64,000 nt of DNA from Teredinibacter sp. KSP-S5-2 (GCF_032773895.1 NZ_CP120416.1:618001-682000); one strand, 5' to 3'; counted from the stretch's first letter, positions 1 to 9,084 are shown. A program made the numbers and translations. Notes: generated by a model from the sequence alone, not told the origin.

Positions 1-60
1 AGTCAATCTTCGCCCTTGATTTCATCGGCCTTCAAATTCGAAGAAGTGTATACATCGAGA

Positions 61-315
61 ATGAATTGTTATTGGGACCTTTGTCGTCATGGCAAGCCGA
101 TAACCAATGAACAGTTAGTGGCGTTTCATGCGGGGCATAAGCCTGCAAAGTCGGCTTATTCTGTTTGCATGCATAGAGAAGATGCAGAGACGGTGAGTTT
201 TACTCGAGTCAATGTTTCTGAGCATGAAGTGGAGCTCAACTACCACGATGGTTCGCCATGCCATACAACGTGTACCCACTCACTAAAATTAAAGCGTGTG
301 AATAAACGTTTTTAA
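61..315 (+). CDS. Hypothetical small protein (84 aa)
   Basis: I do not recognise this family. The protein is short, soluble and rich in His and Cys (DLCRHGKPIT, CTHSLKLKRV), with no signal peptide or membrane segment. The ATG at 61 is preceded by cgaga but by no strong ribosome site. The frame is open to the left edge of the window, with a TTG at 16, so the true start could lie further upstream or outside. It ends 13 bp before the convergent QueD-like gene. Confidence 0.5.
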   Translation: MNCYWDLCRHGKPITNEQLVAFHAGHKPAKSAYSVCMHREDAETVSFTRVNVSEHEVELNYHDGSPCHTTCTHSLKLKRVNKRF

Positions 316-328
316 TATTCGGGACATT

Positions 329-1174
329 TTACTTTAACGAAATGATGGCACCTTTACCCAAGCCTTCATAGGCTTTTACGGTAATAGTCTCTCCAGGGGC
401 GTTTGTTTTAATTTTTGATGCAATATGTTGCGCAATGTATTCTACTGTTGAATCTGTATCAATGAGGTAGCAGGTGTCTTTGGGTATTTCGAGAGAAAAG
501 TTACCCTGTTCTGCCTGGTACTCAAAAGCAAAGTGACTTTCTTTTTCTGCAACCAAATCTTCCTTAGTCGCAATATAAATATCTTCAAAGGTTTTTGCCC
601 ATTCTTGCATATCGTCAGTAGAAAGTATGTCGTTACGCCAGATTTCAATCTTTGATCTGTGCCCGTGAGCAATACGTTGGCAGTTGCCGGCGTGTTTTTT
701 CAGGCCGTGACTGTAGTGATAAAAAGGTGTGTCAATTGCTTCGCATATAAATTGAATGCTAAAACTTTCAATGCTTTCGGGAAACTGTGGCAGGAGAACA
801 GATTGGCACCATTGGGCTACAGACTCCAGAGTAATTTCTTCAGCTTCAATCAGTGTAATAGCTTGTTCTGGAGACGTACAGGCAAGGTGTTTTTCCTGTG
901 TCTGGCCAAATTTCCAGAGCACTTCATGGCTGCCATTTTCCGATTTGAGGGTGAGGTTTTGAGCCTTGCCAGGCACAAGCAATCTGTGGTCTAACTCGGT
1001 ATTTAGCCAATCACGGATTCTTTTCTTAACCACGCCAAAATCACAGACCATTCCCTGTTCGTCCAGTTTACCTTGTAGCTCAACGCTGGCGAGCCAGGTT
1101 TCTCCCAATAGTCCTCGTACTGGGTGCAGGTAACTGAAATCGATGTTGATCAGGTTGTCCACAAACAAGCGCAT
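329..1174 (-). CDS. 6-pyruvoyl-tetrahydropterin synthase / QueD-like protein, two-domain form
   Basis: This 281-aa protein resembles the tetrahydropterin synthase/QueD family, whose members act on dihydroneopterin triphosphate in the 7-deazaguanine or pterin pathways. It is about twice the usual 120-140 aa. The first half has the family element MVCDFGVVKKRI and DHRLL (residues about 42-67) but lacks the HGH zinc motif, having LLGETW there. The second half carries Cys-X5-HGH (GNCQRIAHGH, about 163-172) and a degenerate EGLGKGA end. The two halves may form one composite active site; that is inference. Whether it makes a queuosine precursor cannot be told, as no other que gene is nearby. Confidence 0.75.
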   Translation of the reverse strand: MRLFVDNLINIDFSYLHPVRGLLGETWLASVELQGKLDEQGMVCDFGVVKKRIRDWLNTELDHRLLVPGKAQNLTLKSENGSHEVLWKFGQTQEKHLACTSPEQAITLIEAEEITLESVAQWCQSVLLPQFPESIESFSIQFICEAIDTPFYHYSHGLKKHAGNCQRIAHGHRSKIEIWRNDILSTDDMQEWAKTFEDIYIATKEDLVAEKESHFAFEYQAEQGNFSLEIPKDTCYLIDTDSTVEYIAQHIASKIKTNAPGETITVKAYEGLGKGAIISLK

Positions 1175-1263
1175 GGAGAAAGTTCTCTGTGAAGGTGAAT
1201 TAAAATCGCGCTATCTTACCTCATGCAAACGATGAATGTTGTGTTTTCTCAAAGAGGGCTGCT

Positions 1264-1578
1264 ATGCATAAGTTGGTGTTTTTTGTTCCTGTTTCTCACT
1301 GTGAGGCGGTAAAACAAGCCGTATTTGATGTGGGTGCCGGGAAAATAGGGGATTATGATCAGTGTTCGTGGCAGACACTGGGGCAGGGACAATTTCGTCC
1401 GTTGCCGGGCAGTAACCCGTTTATTGGCACTTTAGGGAATCGTGAAACGGTTGATGAGTATCGGGTAGAAATGGTGTGTGACGACGACAAAATCAACGCG
1501 GCGGTTTTTGCGTTAAAGCAGGCTCACCCATATGAAGAGCCTGCTTACGATGTTTGGCAGCTGTCCGATATTGATTAG
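1264..1578 (+). CDS. NIF3/YqfO-like small domain protein
   Basis: A 104-aa stand-alone copy of the small alpha/beta domain found inserted in NIF3/YqfO (DUF34) proteins, a fold related to PII and CutA. Typical features are the LVFFVPVSH start, VFDVGAGKIGDY (about 21-32), a GQFRPLPGSNPFIG turn and the HPYEEPAYDV end (about 88-97). It is taken to bind a metal or small ligand, but the function is not established. The start is the ATG at 1264. The gene overlaps the stop of the convergent DUF3135 gene by 4 bp, so the two transcripts must run into each other. Confidence 0.8.
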   Translation: MHKLVFFVPVSHCEAVKQAVFDVGAGKIGDYDQCSWQTLGQGQFRPLPGSNPFIGTLGNRETVDEYRVEMVCDDDKINAAVFALKQAHPYEEPAYDVWQLSDID

Positions 1579-1901
1579 GCCGTAACTGGAAACTCAATAA
1601 TGTCTGCTGTTTTCCCTTGGGGAGAGCCCTTTGGAGCGGTTAAGCCGTGTAGGGCGGAGTTTAGTTTACCGACTGACTCATGCATCATTTGCGAGATTGA
1701 AATGCAGCTGCCCAATGACGTTTTATGCAGTTGGCGACGACAGTCTATTTGAAACTGTAGGCCTCGGAGGCGCTTTTGCATTTCTTCTGGTGCGCTTGAT
1801 ATCAGTGCTTCAATTTCGCGTAGCCTGATTTCCTCAAGTTCAGTTGGATTACTCTGGGCCAGCTTTATCAGCTGGTCTATGTGGGGCAATTTTCTCGACA
1901 T
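1575..1901 (-). CDS. DUF3135 domain protein
   Basis: A 108-aa soluble helical protein that matches the gammaproteobacterial DUF3135 family, with the expected LIKLAQSNPTELEEIR, KRLRGLQFQID (about 43-53) and SISQMMHESV elements. The function is unknown. The start is well supported: a strong GGGGGAGG ribosome site stands 5 nt before the ATG at 1901. The last 4 bp overlap the convergent NIF3-like gene. Nothing about regulation can be read beyond the dyad repeat upstream at 1955-1990. Confidence 0.8.
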   Translation of the reverse strand: MSRKLPHIDQLIKLAQSNPTELEEIRLREIEALISSAPEEMQKRLRGLQFQIDCRRQLHKTSLGSCISISQMMHESVGKLNSALHGLTAPKGSPQGKTADIIEFPVTA

Positions 1902-1954
1902 CTTAACCTCCCCCTATGGGTACATCTAAATGGGCAGGAATCCATGCCCTCATC

Positions 1955-1990
1955 AGAGCCAAGCTCTGCCCCCCGGCTAGCCTTGGCTCT
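1955..1990. repeat. Inverted repeat (9-bp arms) in intergenic spacer
   Basis: AGAGCCAAG at 1955-1963 and its exact complement CTTGGCTCT at 1982-1990 enclose an 18-nt GC-rich loop (ctctgccccccggctagc). It lies in the 296-bp spacer between the divergent DUF3135 and Nudix genes. No T-tract follows on either strand, so it is not an intrinsic terminator. It looks like a REP-type element or an operator. Confidence 0.5.
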
Positions 1991-2197
1991 TATTTCATCC
2001 CTCTGACGTTTCACTGTTGCTAGTTGGATGAAAAATATACTATCAGACTTGGATATGGAATGTGTATCCATGCGTTTATACTGATTGGCTATAAATAGAC
2101 GTGTCATGGGTTAGCGCAAAGAGTGATCCATTCCAATGCAAATGGCGCCCAAACTGGCTAATATTTGACTTAAGACTTTCCTATTAGTAAACGAAAA

Positions 2198-2755
2198 ATG
2201 AAAAACTATGCAGGTCAGGCGGCAGTATTAATTGCGTTATGTGATAGTCCTGACCGCCATTCCGGTGACCATCTCCTCCTTACCTTGCGTGCCCGACATT
2301 TGAATCTGCATTCGGGGGAAGTTGCTTTTCCTGGAGGAAAGTGGGAGGAGGGGGATATCGACCTGCAAGCAACTGCATTGCGTGAATCTTACGAGGAAGT
2401 GGGTTTAAGGCAGGAGAGCCTGGAAGTGATTGACCAGTTACCTGTGGCCTACACGCGAAAGGGGATGTGTGTGACGCCGTTTGCCGCTCGAGTTACCGAA
2501 TATCATCCGTTGGAAGCCAATAGTGACGAGTTGGATGACTTGTTCTGGGTTCCTGTTGAACACTTTATCGAGGATCGACGAGTGAAAACTGATGTATTCC
2601 GTATTCAGCAACGAACCTATTGGGCACCGGTCTATGAATATGGGGGTTATACAATCTGGGGATTCACAGCGCGGGTTCTGGTGGAATTTGTTAACCGACA
2701 TTACAACGCAGGTGTTACCCGGCAGCATACTTCGCCTGAGGTGCTATGGGCTTAG
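2198..2755 (+). CDS. Nudix hydrolase, probable CoA pyrophosphatase (NudL type)
   Basis: A 185-aa Nudix enzyme. The UPF0035/NudL signature LNLHSGEVAFPGGK (about 37-50) runs into a full Nudix box, GGKWEEGDIDLQATALRESY then EEVGL (about 48-72), with the metal-binding RExxEE. Family members cleave CoA or acyl-CoA to 4-phosphopantetheine compounds and 3',5'-ADP. The ATG at 2198 lacks an obvious ribosome site. The last 4 bp overlap the convergent corB gene. The family assignment is firm; the substrate is inferred from the signature. Confidence 0.85.
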   Translation: MKNYAGQAAVLIALCDSPDRHSGDHLLLTLRARHLNLHSGEVAFPGGKWEEGDIDLQATALRESYEEVGLRQESLEVIDQLPVAYTRKGMCVTPFAARVTEYHPLEANSDELDDLFWVPVEHFIEDRRVKTDVFRIQQRTYWAPVYEYGGYTIWGFTARVLVEFVNRHYNAGVTRQHTSPEVLWA

Positions 2756-4038
2756 TTGCTTTCCAGGTCGTATTTTTCCAACACCATCGCTTTCTCAATT
2801 CGGTTATCACCAAGCTCTTTTATTTCAAAGCGGTAATGGCCAATTTCAAAGCTTACCAGTGCGTCGGGAATGTGTTCCAAAAACTCAACAATCAGCCCGT
2901 TAAGGGTTTTGGGACCGTCAGTTGGTAACTCCCAGCCCAGTGATTTGTTGATATCTCGGATGGAAGCCGCGGCGTCGATAAGAAACCAATTGTCCGGCTG
3001 TTCCAGTATCTCGTCATGCTCTTCTTCAGACGTGTCGGTGGCAAAATCACCCACAATTTCTTCCAGCAGATCCACCAGCGTGGCGATCCCTTTTACTTCA
3101 CCGTACTCGTCAACAATGATCGCAGTGCGTTGTTTTTCCTTTTGGAAGTTCATCAGCTGCATGGGCAGCGTGGTGGACTCGGGAATAAAGTAAGGTGGGG
3201 ATAGATGGTTGCGTATTGCCTCGTGAGTGATTTTCAGTTCTCCATCAAGTGAAAAACGTGCGACTTTGCGTAAGTGCAAAATACCGATGACGTTATTAAT
3301 GTCCCCTTCGTAAACCGGTAATCGTGTGTATTCTGTGTTTTGCAGGGTTTCGGCAATCTCTTCGATGCTGTCTTCCAGATCTATACCCTGAACATCGTTA
3401 CGAGGAATCATAATGTCCTCGACTGTCGCATTCTCCAAATCCAGAATATTCAGCAGCATCCCCTGGTGATGATCGGGAATCAAATCGCCCGCTTCATCTA
3501 CAACCGTTCTCAGTTCTTCAGGGTGCAGGTGGTCGGTGAGTTTCACTTTGCTGGTATCCAGACCAAATATACGTGCGATAGCGTTGGATATGGCGTTAAT
3601 CAGCAGAACCACTGGATAAAGAGGCAAAAGTAGTGCTTGCAGAACCATAGAGGCAGGAAACGCCACCTTCTCTGGAAATGCAGCGGCAACGGATTTTGGT
3701 GTCACTTCGGCAAAAATCAGAATAATCAGCGTAAGAAGTAGCGGCATTACCGTGAGAGCAAACCACTCGCCAAACAATCTTTCTGCAATCAGTCCTGCAA
3801 CTATGGTGGCAAAGATATTGACCAGGTTATTACCGATCAGAATGACGCCAATGAGCCGGTCTGTTCTATTTAGCAAAGCAGACGAGCGAATAGCCCCTTT
3901 GTGTCCCTTGTTGACCAAATGACGAAGGCGATAACGATTGAGCGATAGCATTCCGGTTTCGGAGCTGGAAAAAAAAGCGGAAAGGAAGATCAGCAGAACC
4001 AGTATGAGTATCAGTAGGTTGGTTGAAATGTTATCCAA
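2752..4038 (-). CDS. CNNM/CorC-family membrane protein with CBS pair (CorB/YfjD type)
   Basis: A 428-aa inner-membrane protein. The N-terminal DUF21/CNNM domain has about four membrane helices, starting LILILVLLIFLSAFFSSSET (about 9-28), and contains EVTPKSVAAAFP. Two CBS domains follow (IMIPRNDVQGIDLED at about 210-224; FQKEKQRTAIIVDEYGEVKG at about 303-322), then a CorC_HlyC transporter-associated domain at the C-terminus. Relatives are Mg2+/Co2+ exporters or export regulators. It is 70 bp downstream of ypjD on the same strand, opposite ffh, a pairing common in gammaproteobacteria, so the two are probably co-transcribed. Confidence 0.9.
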   Translation of the reverse strand: MDNISTNLLILILVLLIFLSAFFSSSETGMLSLNRYRLRHLVNKGHKGAIRSSALLNRTDRLIGVILIGNNLVNIFATIVAGLIAERLFGEWFALTVMPLLLTLIILIFAEVTPKSVAAAFPEKVAFPASMVLQALLLPLYPVVLLINAISNAIARIFGLDTSKVKLTDHLHPEELRTVVDEAGDLIPDHHQGMLLNILDLENATVEDIMIPRNDVQGIDLEDSIEEIAETLQNTEYTRLPVYEGDINNVIGILHLRKVARFSLDGELKITHEAIRNHLSPPYFIPESTTLPMQLMNFQKEKQRTAIIVDEYGEVKGIATLVDLLEEIVGDFATDTSEEEHDEILEQPDNWFLIDAAASIRDINKSLGWELPTDGPKTLNGLIVEFLEHIPDALVSFEIGHYRFEIKELGDNRIEKAMVLEKYDLESN

Positions 4039-4108
4039 GAAAAATGAGGCCTATGTCATCAAGGGAGGGCTATCTTGTACCAGATTGAACTCGCATTCAA
4101 GAGGCGGA

Positions 4109-4903
4109 CTACTGGCTGACGTGCAATATCACTTCAAGTACCAGTTTACTGCCAAAATAGGCAAGCATTAATGCTGCAAAGCCGCCCAGAGTCCAGCGTA
4201 TTGCGGCGGGTCCGCGCCAGCCATAGCGATAATGACCAGCAAGCAATATTGCGTAGATTAACCAGGACAAGATTGAGAAGACGGTTTTGTGAGCCAAGTG
4301 TTGAGCCAACAAATTCTCGATAAACACCGCACCGGTGATAATTGAGAGAGTGAGTAATATTTCCCCGGCCCAAATCAGTTCAAACAGCAGGGTTTCCATT
4401 GTTTGTAACGGAGGGAGTAAGCCCATTACTCCTTTCAGGTGCTTATGTCTGAGTTGTCTGGTTTGATATGCGAGAAATAGTGCTTGTAAGCACGCAATAG
4501 TCAACAAACTGTATGCCAGTATAGATAGCAGGATATGGACAACCAGGCCAGCGCTAAGCTCTGATGCGTGCTTGGTGGATTGGCCGTATATAGAAGCCAC
4601 AATAATTGCTGCTACTGACAGAGGTAACAAAAACAGAAACAGATTGTGCAGAGGCTTTCTAAGGCTGCTGAGTAGAACAAGGCTGTTTATGACTAGGAAA
4701 AACAGAGATAGGACCTGGAAAATACCGAGTTGATATCCGTCGGCTCTGACCATTTGTTGATGGGTTGTAGCAATGTGAAGCAGAATGCCTATACACAAAA
4801 CACCGAGCGCTTTGGGTAAAACGTTCTGATTTCGTACTTTGATAAAGTGTATCAAGATGCCCCAAGCACCAAGATAGCAAATAATAGAGGCGGCGCTAAA
4901 CAT
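4109..4903 (-). CDS. ypjD: YpjD/CcsA-like inner-membrane protein
   Basis: A 264-aa polytopic membrane protein with about eight hydrophobic segments, matching YpjD, a CcsA/CcmC-fold relative of cytochrome c assembly proteins. The conserved region around IYGQSTKHASELSAGLVVHI (about 109-128) and LIWAGEILLTLSIITGAVF (about 176-194) fits the family, and the late His residues could bind haem. Its actual role in E. coli-like bacteria is not settled. The position, divergent from ffh and followed by corB, is the conserved one. Confidence 0.85.
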   Translation of the reverse strand: MFSAASIICYLGAWGILIHFIKVRNQNVLPKALGVLCIGILLHIATTHQQMVRADGYQLGIFQVLSLFFLVINSLVLLSSLRKPLHNLFLFLLPLSVAAIIVASIYGQSTKHASELSAGLVVHILLSILAYSLLTIACLQALFLAYQTRQLRHKHLKGVMGLLPPLQTMETLLFELIWAGEILLTLSIITGAVFIENLLAQHLAHKTVFSILSWLIYAILLAGHYRYGWRGPAAIRWTLGGFAALMLAYFGSKLVLEVILHVSQ

Positions 4904-5038
4904 TGTTATTGAGTTGAAATCCCGTCAGCCGATGCTTTGTTGATCAGTAGATTAGGCTTTTATTTATCTCAATTGCAAGCCAATATCCTCCCTCTGACAC
5001 AAAAAAACAGAGAGTTGTTCACTTCTCAATCGTTCGTC

Positions 5039-5068
5039 TTCGCATTTCCAACCTAATGGATTTATACT
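5039..5068 (+). promoter_or_regulatory. Candidate sigma70 promoter for ffh
   Basis: TTCGCA (5039-5044), an 18-nt spacer and TATACT (5063-5068) suggest transcription from about 5075. This gives a leader of roughly 78 nt before the ffh ATG at 5153. It was read by eye. The -10 is good and the -35 moderate. Confidence 0.45.
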
Positions 5069-5152
5069 TGCGGCCCTTTGTCGACACACGCTCTGCTTTT
5101 GCGGCGGTGTTGGCGCACACAGACACGTAAATTCTGGACAGATTTCAAAAAC

Positions 5153-6559
5153 ATGTTTGAGACTTTATCGGATCGCCTGGCGCGATCGTTAAAAAAGATC
5201 AGCGGTAAATCCCGTCTTAATCACGACAATATTCAAGGCACATTGCGTGAAGTACGAAAAGCGCTGCTAGAGGCAGACGTTGCGCTACCGGTGGTAAAAG
5301 AGTTTACCAACCATGTACGCAAGCGTGCATTGGGGCAGGAAGTTGCTCGTTCACTTAACCCCGGTCAACAGTTTCTCAAGGTGGTTCAGAGTGAGTTGAC
5401 CTTGATGATGGGGGAGGTCAATGAAAAACTCGATCTTTCCACTCAGCCTCCTGCCGTGGTGTTAATGGCAGGCCTTCAAGGTGCGGGTAAGACCACTTCG
5501 GCGGCGAAGTTGGCTCGGTATCTTAAAGACCGGGAAAAGAAAAAGGTGATGGTCGTCAGTGCTGATGTCTATCGTCCTGCTGCGATTAAACAGCTGGAAA
5601 CACTGGCTGGTGAGGTCGAGGTTGAGTTTTTCCCTTCTGATGAAAAGCAAAAGCCTGTCGATATCGCTAAAAACGCGCTTAGCCAGGCCAAAAAAATGCA
5701 TATGGATGTGTTGATTGTCGATACGGCAGGTCGTCTGCATGTTGATAACGAGCTGATGAAGGAAATTCAAGACTTACATGGCGCAATCAATCCAGTAGAA
5801 ACTCTGTTCGTCATCGATGCCATGATCGGTCAGGATGCCGTGAATACGGCGCAAGCATTTAATGAGGCACTTCCGCTTACCGGTGTGGTTCTCACCAAAA
5901 CCGATGGTGACGCCCGGGGTGGTGCGGCTCTGTCTGTCCGTCAGGTAACGGGTAAGCCGATCAAATTCCTGGGGGTGGGTGAGAAGGTTGATGCTTTAGA
6001 ACCTTTCCATCCGGATCGTATTGCGTCTCGAATTCTAGGTATGGGCGATATCATGTCGCTTATCGAGGAAGTTGAGCAGAAAGTTGATAAAGAAAAAGCG
6101 GCCAAGCTTGCAGAGAAAGTCCAGAAGGGTAAGCGGTTTGATCTGGAGGATTTACGTGAGCAGCTACAGCAAATGCAAAACATGGGTGGCATGACGGCCA
6201 TGCTGGAAAAACTGCCGGGTATGGGCAATATCGCTCAAATGGCTGAGCAGGCAAATATGACCAAGCAGTTCAAACAGATGGATGCGATTATTGGCTCCAT
6301 GACCCCAGCTGAGCGTCGCAACCCGGATATTTTGAACGGCTCGCGTAAGCGACGAATTACCATTGGGTCCGGTACGAATATTCAAGACCTCAACCGCTTG
6401 CTCAAGCAGCACAAGCAAATGGCCAAGATGATGAAGAAGATGAAAGGCGGCGGTTTGCAAAAAATGATGCGCGGTATGGGGGGGATGTTCCCCGGTGGTG
6501 GACCAGGAGGTATGCCGCCAATGGGTGGGGGTGGTTTGCCCCCGGGATTGGGTCAATAA
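5153..6559 (+). CDS. ffh: Signal recognition particle GTPase Ffh
   Basis: Ffh binds 4.5S RNA and delivers signal-anchored nascent chains to FtsY at the membrane. The N domain (MFETLSDRLARSLKKISG) is followed by the GTPase domain, with P-loop GLQGAGKTT (about 107-115), DTAGRLHVD (about 188-196) and TKTDGDARGG (about 246-255). The Met-rich M domain ends in a long Gly/Met/Pro tail. I chose the ATG at 5153, giving 468 aa, the usual length. An upstream frame extension to 5078 adds 25 residues unlike the family. It probably has its own promoter at 5039-5068. Confidence 0.97.
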   Translation: MFETLSDRLARSLKKISGKSRLNHDNIQGTLREVRKALLEADVALPVVKEFTNHVRKRALGQEVARSLNPGQQFLKVVQSELTLMMGEVNEKLDLSTQPPAVVLMAGLQGAGKTTSAAKLARYLKDREKKKVMVVSADVYRPAAIKQLETLAGEVEVEFFPSDEKQKPVDIAKNALSQAKKMHMDVLIVDTAGRLHVDNELMKEIQDLHGAINPVETLFVIDAMIGQDAVNTAQAFNEALPLTGVVLTKTDGDARGGAALSVRQVTGKPIKFLGVGEKVDALEPFHPDRIASRILGMGDIMSLIEEVEQKVDKEKAAKLAEKVQKGKRFDLEDLREQLQQMQNMGGMTAMLEKLPGMGNIAQMAEQANMTKQFKQMDAIIGSMTPAERRNPDILNGSRKRRITIGSGTNIQDLNRLLKQHKQMAKMMKKMKGGGLQKMMRGMGGMFPGGGPGGMPPMGGGGLPPGLGQ

Positions 6560-6610
6560 AGCCCTATTTGAGGGGCTTATCTGGGCCTGAAATAAAATCT
6601 ATATCAGGCC

Positions 6611-6639
6611 TATACATTGGCATAGGTTTCCATTAAAAT
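6611..6639 (+). promoter_or_regulatory. Candidate promoter for the rpsP operon
   Basis: TATACA (6611-6616), a 17-nt spacer and TAAAAT (6634-6639) would start transcription near 6646, about 155 nt before rpsP. Upstream, GGCCTGA/TCAGGCC arms (about 6593-6620) form a hairpin that overlaps the -35. Confidence 0.4.
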
Positions 6640-6706
6640 ACGCCGCCTTTCGCAGGTGGCTTATTTTTATGCGACTGAAAAGCTCGGCAAATCAATAGGA
6701 TTTAGC

Positions 6707-6769
6707 ATGAGCATAGCCCTTAGGGGCAGGCTACAGAGGCTGGTATCAGAAACGCGGGTCCATCTGTAA
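6707..6769 (+). CDS. Possible 20-codon leader peptide upstream of rpsP
   Basis: A 20-codon frame (MSIALRGRLQ..., ending VHL) begins with ATG six nt after AATAGGA, a plausible ribosome site. It ends 30 nt before rpsP. It lies in the 155-nt leader of the ribosomal operon and could be a translated leader or simply a chance frame. No homology is known to me. Confidence 0.2.
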   Translation: MSIALRGRLQRLVSETRVHL

Positions 6770-6799
6770 ACAAAGAATTCAAAACAGGGTAAGACTTAC

Positions 6800-7045
6800 A
6801 TGGTAAGCATTCGTTTAGCTCGTGGCGGCTCTAAAAAGCGCCCATTTTATCATTTGACAGTGACTGACAGCCGTAACTCTCGTGACGGTCGTTTTATTGA
6901 ACGTGTAGGCTTTTTTAATCCAGTAGCACGTGGTCAGGAAGAGCGTCTTCGTATTGACAATGAGCGTGTAGACTACTGGGTAAGCAAAGGTGCCCAAGTG
7001 TCTGATCGCGTTGCAACTCTTTTGAAAGAAGTTGCTGCTGCCTAA
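6800..7045 (+). CDS. rpsP: 30S ribosomal protein S16
   Basis: S16 is a small-subunit protein needed for 30S assembly. The 81-aa sequence begins [17 protein letters not shown] and contains the family elements [20 protein letters not shown] (about 22-41) and [11 protein letters not shown]. It is first of four in the classic rpsP-rimM-trmD-rplS operon, with a 33-bp gap to rimM. A candidate promoter lies at 6611-6639. Confidence 0.98.
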   Translation: MVSIRLARGGSKKRPFYHLTVTDSRNSRDGRFIERVGFFNPVARGQEERLRIDNERVDYWVSKGAQVSDRVATLLKEVAAA

Positions 7046-7078
7046 TTCGGGTAAACCGAGGCAGAGCTCTTAACGTCA

Positions 7079-7618
7079 GTGGCATCTAAACGTTCCAACT
7101 TGGAAACAGTCGGACGGATCACTGGCGTTTTTGGTATTAAGGGGTGGGTAAAAGTTAAATCTTTTACTGATCCAGAGGACAACATTGTTAGCTATGTTCC
7201 CTGGTTCCTTAAAACCCGTCACGGGGTTCGTGAAATAGAAATAGATGACTATCAAATACGCCCTCAGGGCTTGATAGTGCATATAAAAGGCGTAGATGAC
7301 CGGGATATTGCCGCTGAGTATACGAAAGTTGATGTGGCGGTAGAGCGGAGCGCTTTTGAACCCTTAGAAAATGACGAGTTTTACTGGCATCAGCTGATTG
7401 GTTTGACAGTTGTCAGTGAGTTTGATGGACAGACGTATTCTTTCGGGAAGGTCTCTAGTCTAATGGAAACCGGTGCCAATGATGTGTTGGTAATTAGTCC
7501 AGATGAAGATAGTCTGGATGACCGGGAAAGACTCATTCCCTATGTACCGGAACAGTTTGTAAAGTCGGTAGATTTGACGGAACATGTTATATTCGTTGAC
7601 TGGGATCCGGAATTTTAG
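7079..7618 (+). CDS. rimM: Ribosome maturation factor RimM
   Basis: RimM binds the 30S head region (S19) during 16S rRNA processing. The 179-aa protein has the N-terminal RimM barrel ([20 protein letters not shown], about 11-30) and a PRC-barrel second half ([12 protein letters not shown], about 101-112; [13 protein letters not shown]). The start is GTG at 7079, preceded by GAGGCAGAG about 14 nt upstream, which is a rather distant ribosome site. The gene ends 13 bp before trmD. Confidence 0.95.
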   Translation: MASKRSNLETVGRITGVFGIKGWVKVKSFTDPEDNIVSYVPWFLKTRHGVREIEIDDYQIRPQGLIVHIKGVDDRDIAAEYTKVDVAVERSAFEPLENDEFYWHQLIGLTVVSEFDGQTYSFGKVSSLMETGANDVLVISPDEDSLDDRERLIPYVPEQFVKSVDLTEHVIFVDWDPEF

Positions 7619-7631
7619 GCCGCAGAAACAG

Positions 7632-8420
7632 ATGGATAACATCGCTAAACATATTGCTGTTATTACCTTGTTTCCAGAGATGTTTAGCGCTTTAACCGAG
7701 AGTGGTATTTCTCGGCGAGCAGTAGAAAAAGGGTTAATCACGCTAAAGTGTTTTAACCCGAGAACATATACGACAGACAAACACCAGACTGTGGATGATC
7801 GCCCTTACGGCGGCGGGCCAGGCATGGTGATGAGAGTCGAGCCTTTGGCTCTAGCTGTGGAAGATGCTCAAAACTGGTTGCAAAACGTTTCGGGCTCGCA
7901 GCATAAAGCGAAAGTAATATATATGTCGCCGCAAGGTCGCCTGTTAGATAATTCGGGTGTACAAGAATTTGGTGATAGACAGCACATGATTATTGTTGCT
8001 GGTCGTTACGAAGGAATTGATGAGCGTTTTATTGAGCGCTATATCGATGAGGAGTGGTCTATCGGTGACTACGTTCTCAGTGGTGGGGAACTGCCAGCAA
8101 TGGTTTTGCTGGATGCCGTTATAAGGCGAATTCCTGGCGCATTGGGTGACGCACAGTCTGCAGAGCAGGACTCCTTTGAAGAGGGATTATTGGATTGCCC
8201 TCACTACACTCGACCAGAAGTATGGTCGGATGGAGTAAAAGAATTTAAAGTGCCGGATGTATTACTTTCCGGTGATCATGGAAAGATCAGTCAGTGGCGA
8301 CAGCAGCAGTCTTTGGGGAGAACCTTTAACCGGCGCCCCGACTTGTTGCAAGACACTGAATTGGATCATGGACAGCTTGAACTTTTGAATAAGTACCAGG
8401 CTGAACAGACTAAAGATTGA
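7632..8420 (+). CDS. trmD: tRNA (guanine-N1)-methyltransferase TrmD
   Basis: TrmD methylates G37 of tRNAs that read CNN codons, preventing +1 frameshifting, with S-adenosylmethionine bound in a trefoil knot. The knot region is intact: [16 protein letters not shown] (about 124-139), [13 protein letters not shown] (about 144-156) and [21 protein letters not shown] (about 55-68) is the conserved substrate loop. The ATG at 7632 gives 262 aa, starting [18 protein letters not shown]. An in-frame upstream extension overlaps rimM and is not family-like. Confidence 0.97.
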   Translation: MDNIAKHIAVITLFPEMFSALTESGISRRAVEKGLITLKCFNPRTYTTDKHQTVDDRPYGGGPGMVMRVEPLALAVEDAQNWLQNVSGSQHKAKVIYMSPQGRLLDNSGVQEFGDRQHMIIVAGRYEGIDERFIERYIDEEWSIGDYVLSGGELPAMVLLDAVIRRIPGALGDAQSAEQDSFEEGLLDCPHYTRPEVWSDGVKEFKVPDVLLSGDHGKISQWRQQQSLGRTFNRRPDLLQDTELDHGQLELLNKYQAEQTKD

Positions 8421-8497
8421 AAAGTTAAAAAGTTAAATCGCCTTGGCGAACTAGATTCTAGCCGTGAGGCTTAAGCGGATTAATTGGGAGCAGAACC

Positions 8498-8854
8498 ATG
8501 AGTTCACGAAATAAAATCATTCAAGAGCTGGAAAGCGAACAGCTAAAACAAGATCTTCCTGAGTTTGCTCCAGGTGACACTGTAGTTGTTCAGGTTAAAG
8601 TAAAAGAAGGTAACCGTGAGCGTCTTCAGGCATATGAAGGTGTTGTAATCGGTATTCGTAATCGCGGTGTTAACTCTGCGTTTACTGTTCGTAAGATTTC
8701 TCACGGTATCGGTGTTGAGCGTACTTTCCAAACTCACAGTAAACTAATCGATAGCATCACAGTTAAGCGTCGTGGTGATGTTCGTCAGGCTAAGCTTTAC
8801 TACCTACGCGAACTTACTGGTAAAGCAGCTCGTATTAAAGAAAAACTTAACTAA
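8498..8854 (+). CDS. rplS: 50S ribosomal protein L19
   Basis: L19 lies at the 30S-50S interface. The 118-aa protein has the diagnostic [20 protein letters not shown] (about 23-42), [15 protein letters not shown] (about 43-57) and [20 protein letters not shown] ribosome site stands before the ATG. It is last in the rpsP operon and is followed at once by an intrinsic terminator. Confidence 0.98.
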   Translation: MSSRNKIIQELESEQLKQDLPEFAPGDTVVVQVKVKEGNRERLQAYEGVVIGIRNRGVNSAFTVRKISHGIGVERTFQTHSKLIDSITVKRRGDVRQAKLYYLRELTGKAARIKEKLN

Positions 8855-8880
8855 GTTATTCTCTTCCTATTTTCTGAAGA

Positions 8881-8907
8881 AGCCAGCCCGTATGAGCTGG
8901 CTTTTTT
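8881..8907 (+). terminator. Intrinsic terminator of the rpsP-rplS operon
   Basis: AGCCAGC (8881-8887), an 8-nt loop and GCTGGCT (8896-8902) run into a T6 tract, 26 bp after the rplS stop. This is a textbook rho-independent terminator. Confidence 0.9.
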
Positions 8908-9084
8908 CGTTGTCTAAAATCCATATTCTGTAATTGGGTTTACTTTATCAGGAAGACTGAGCGCAGGTTGTTTTTAATATATTCTCATTCTTTCAGTTCG
9001 AGTTTTTTCTTCCTGGTTTTAGCGCAAAGCTAAAATCTGTGTGTTTTAGGGCGTAAACTCGTCGTTTTTTACACTTGGTTCTTA

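Noticed and set aside
1877-2107. 76-codon minus-strand frame next to the DUF3135 gene
   Set aside because: It overlaps the strong ribosome site of the DUF3135 gene and the inverted repeat, and shows no family features.
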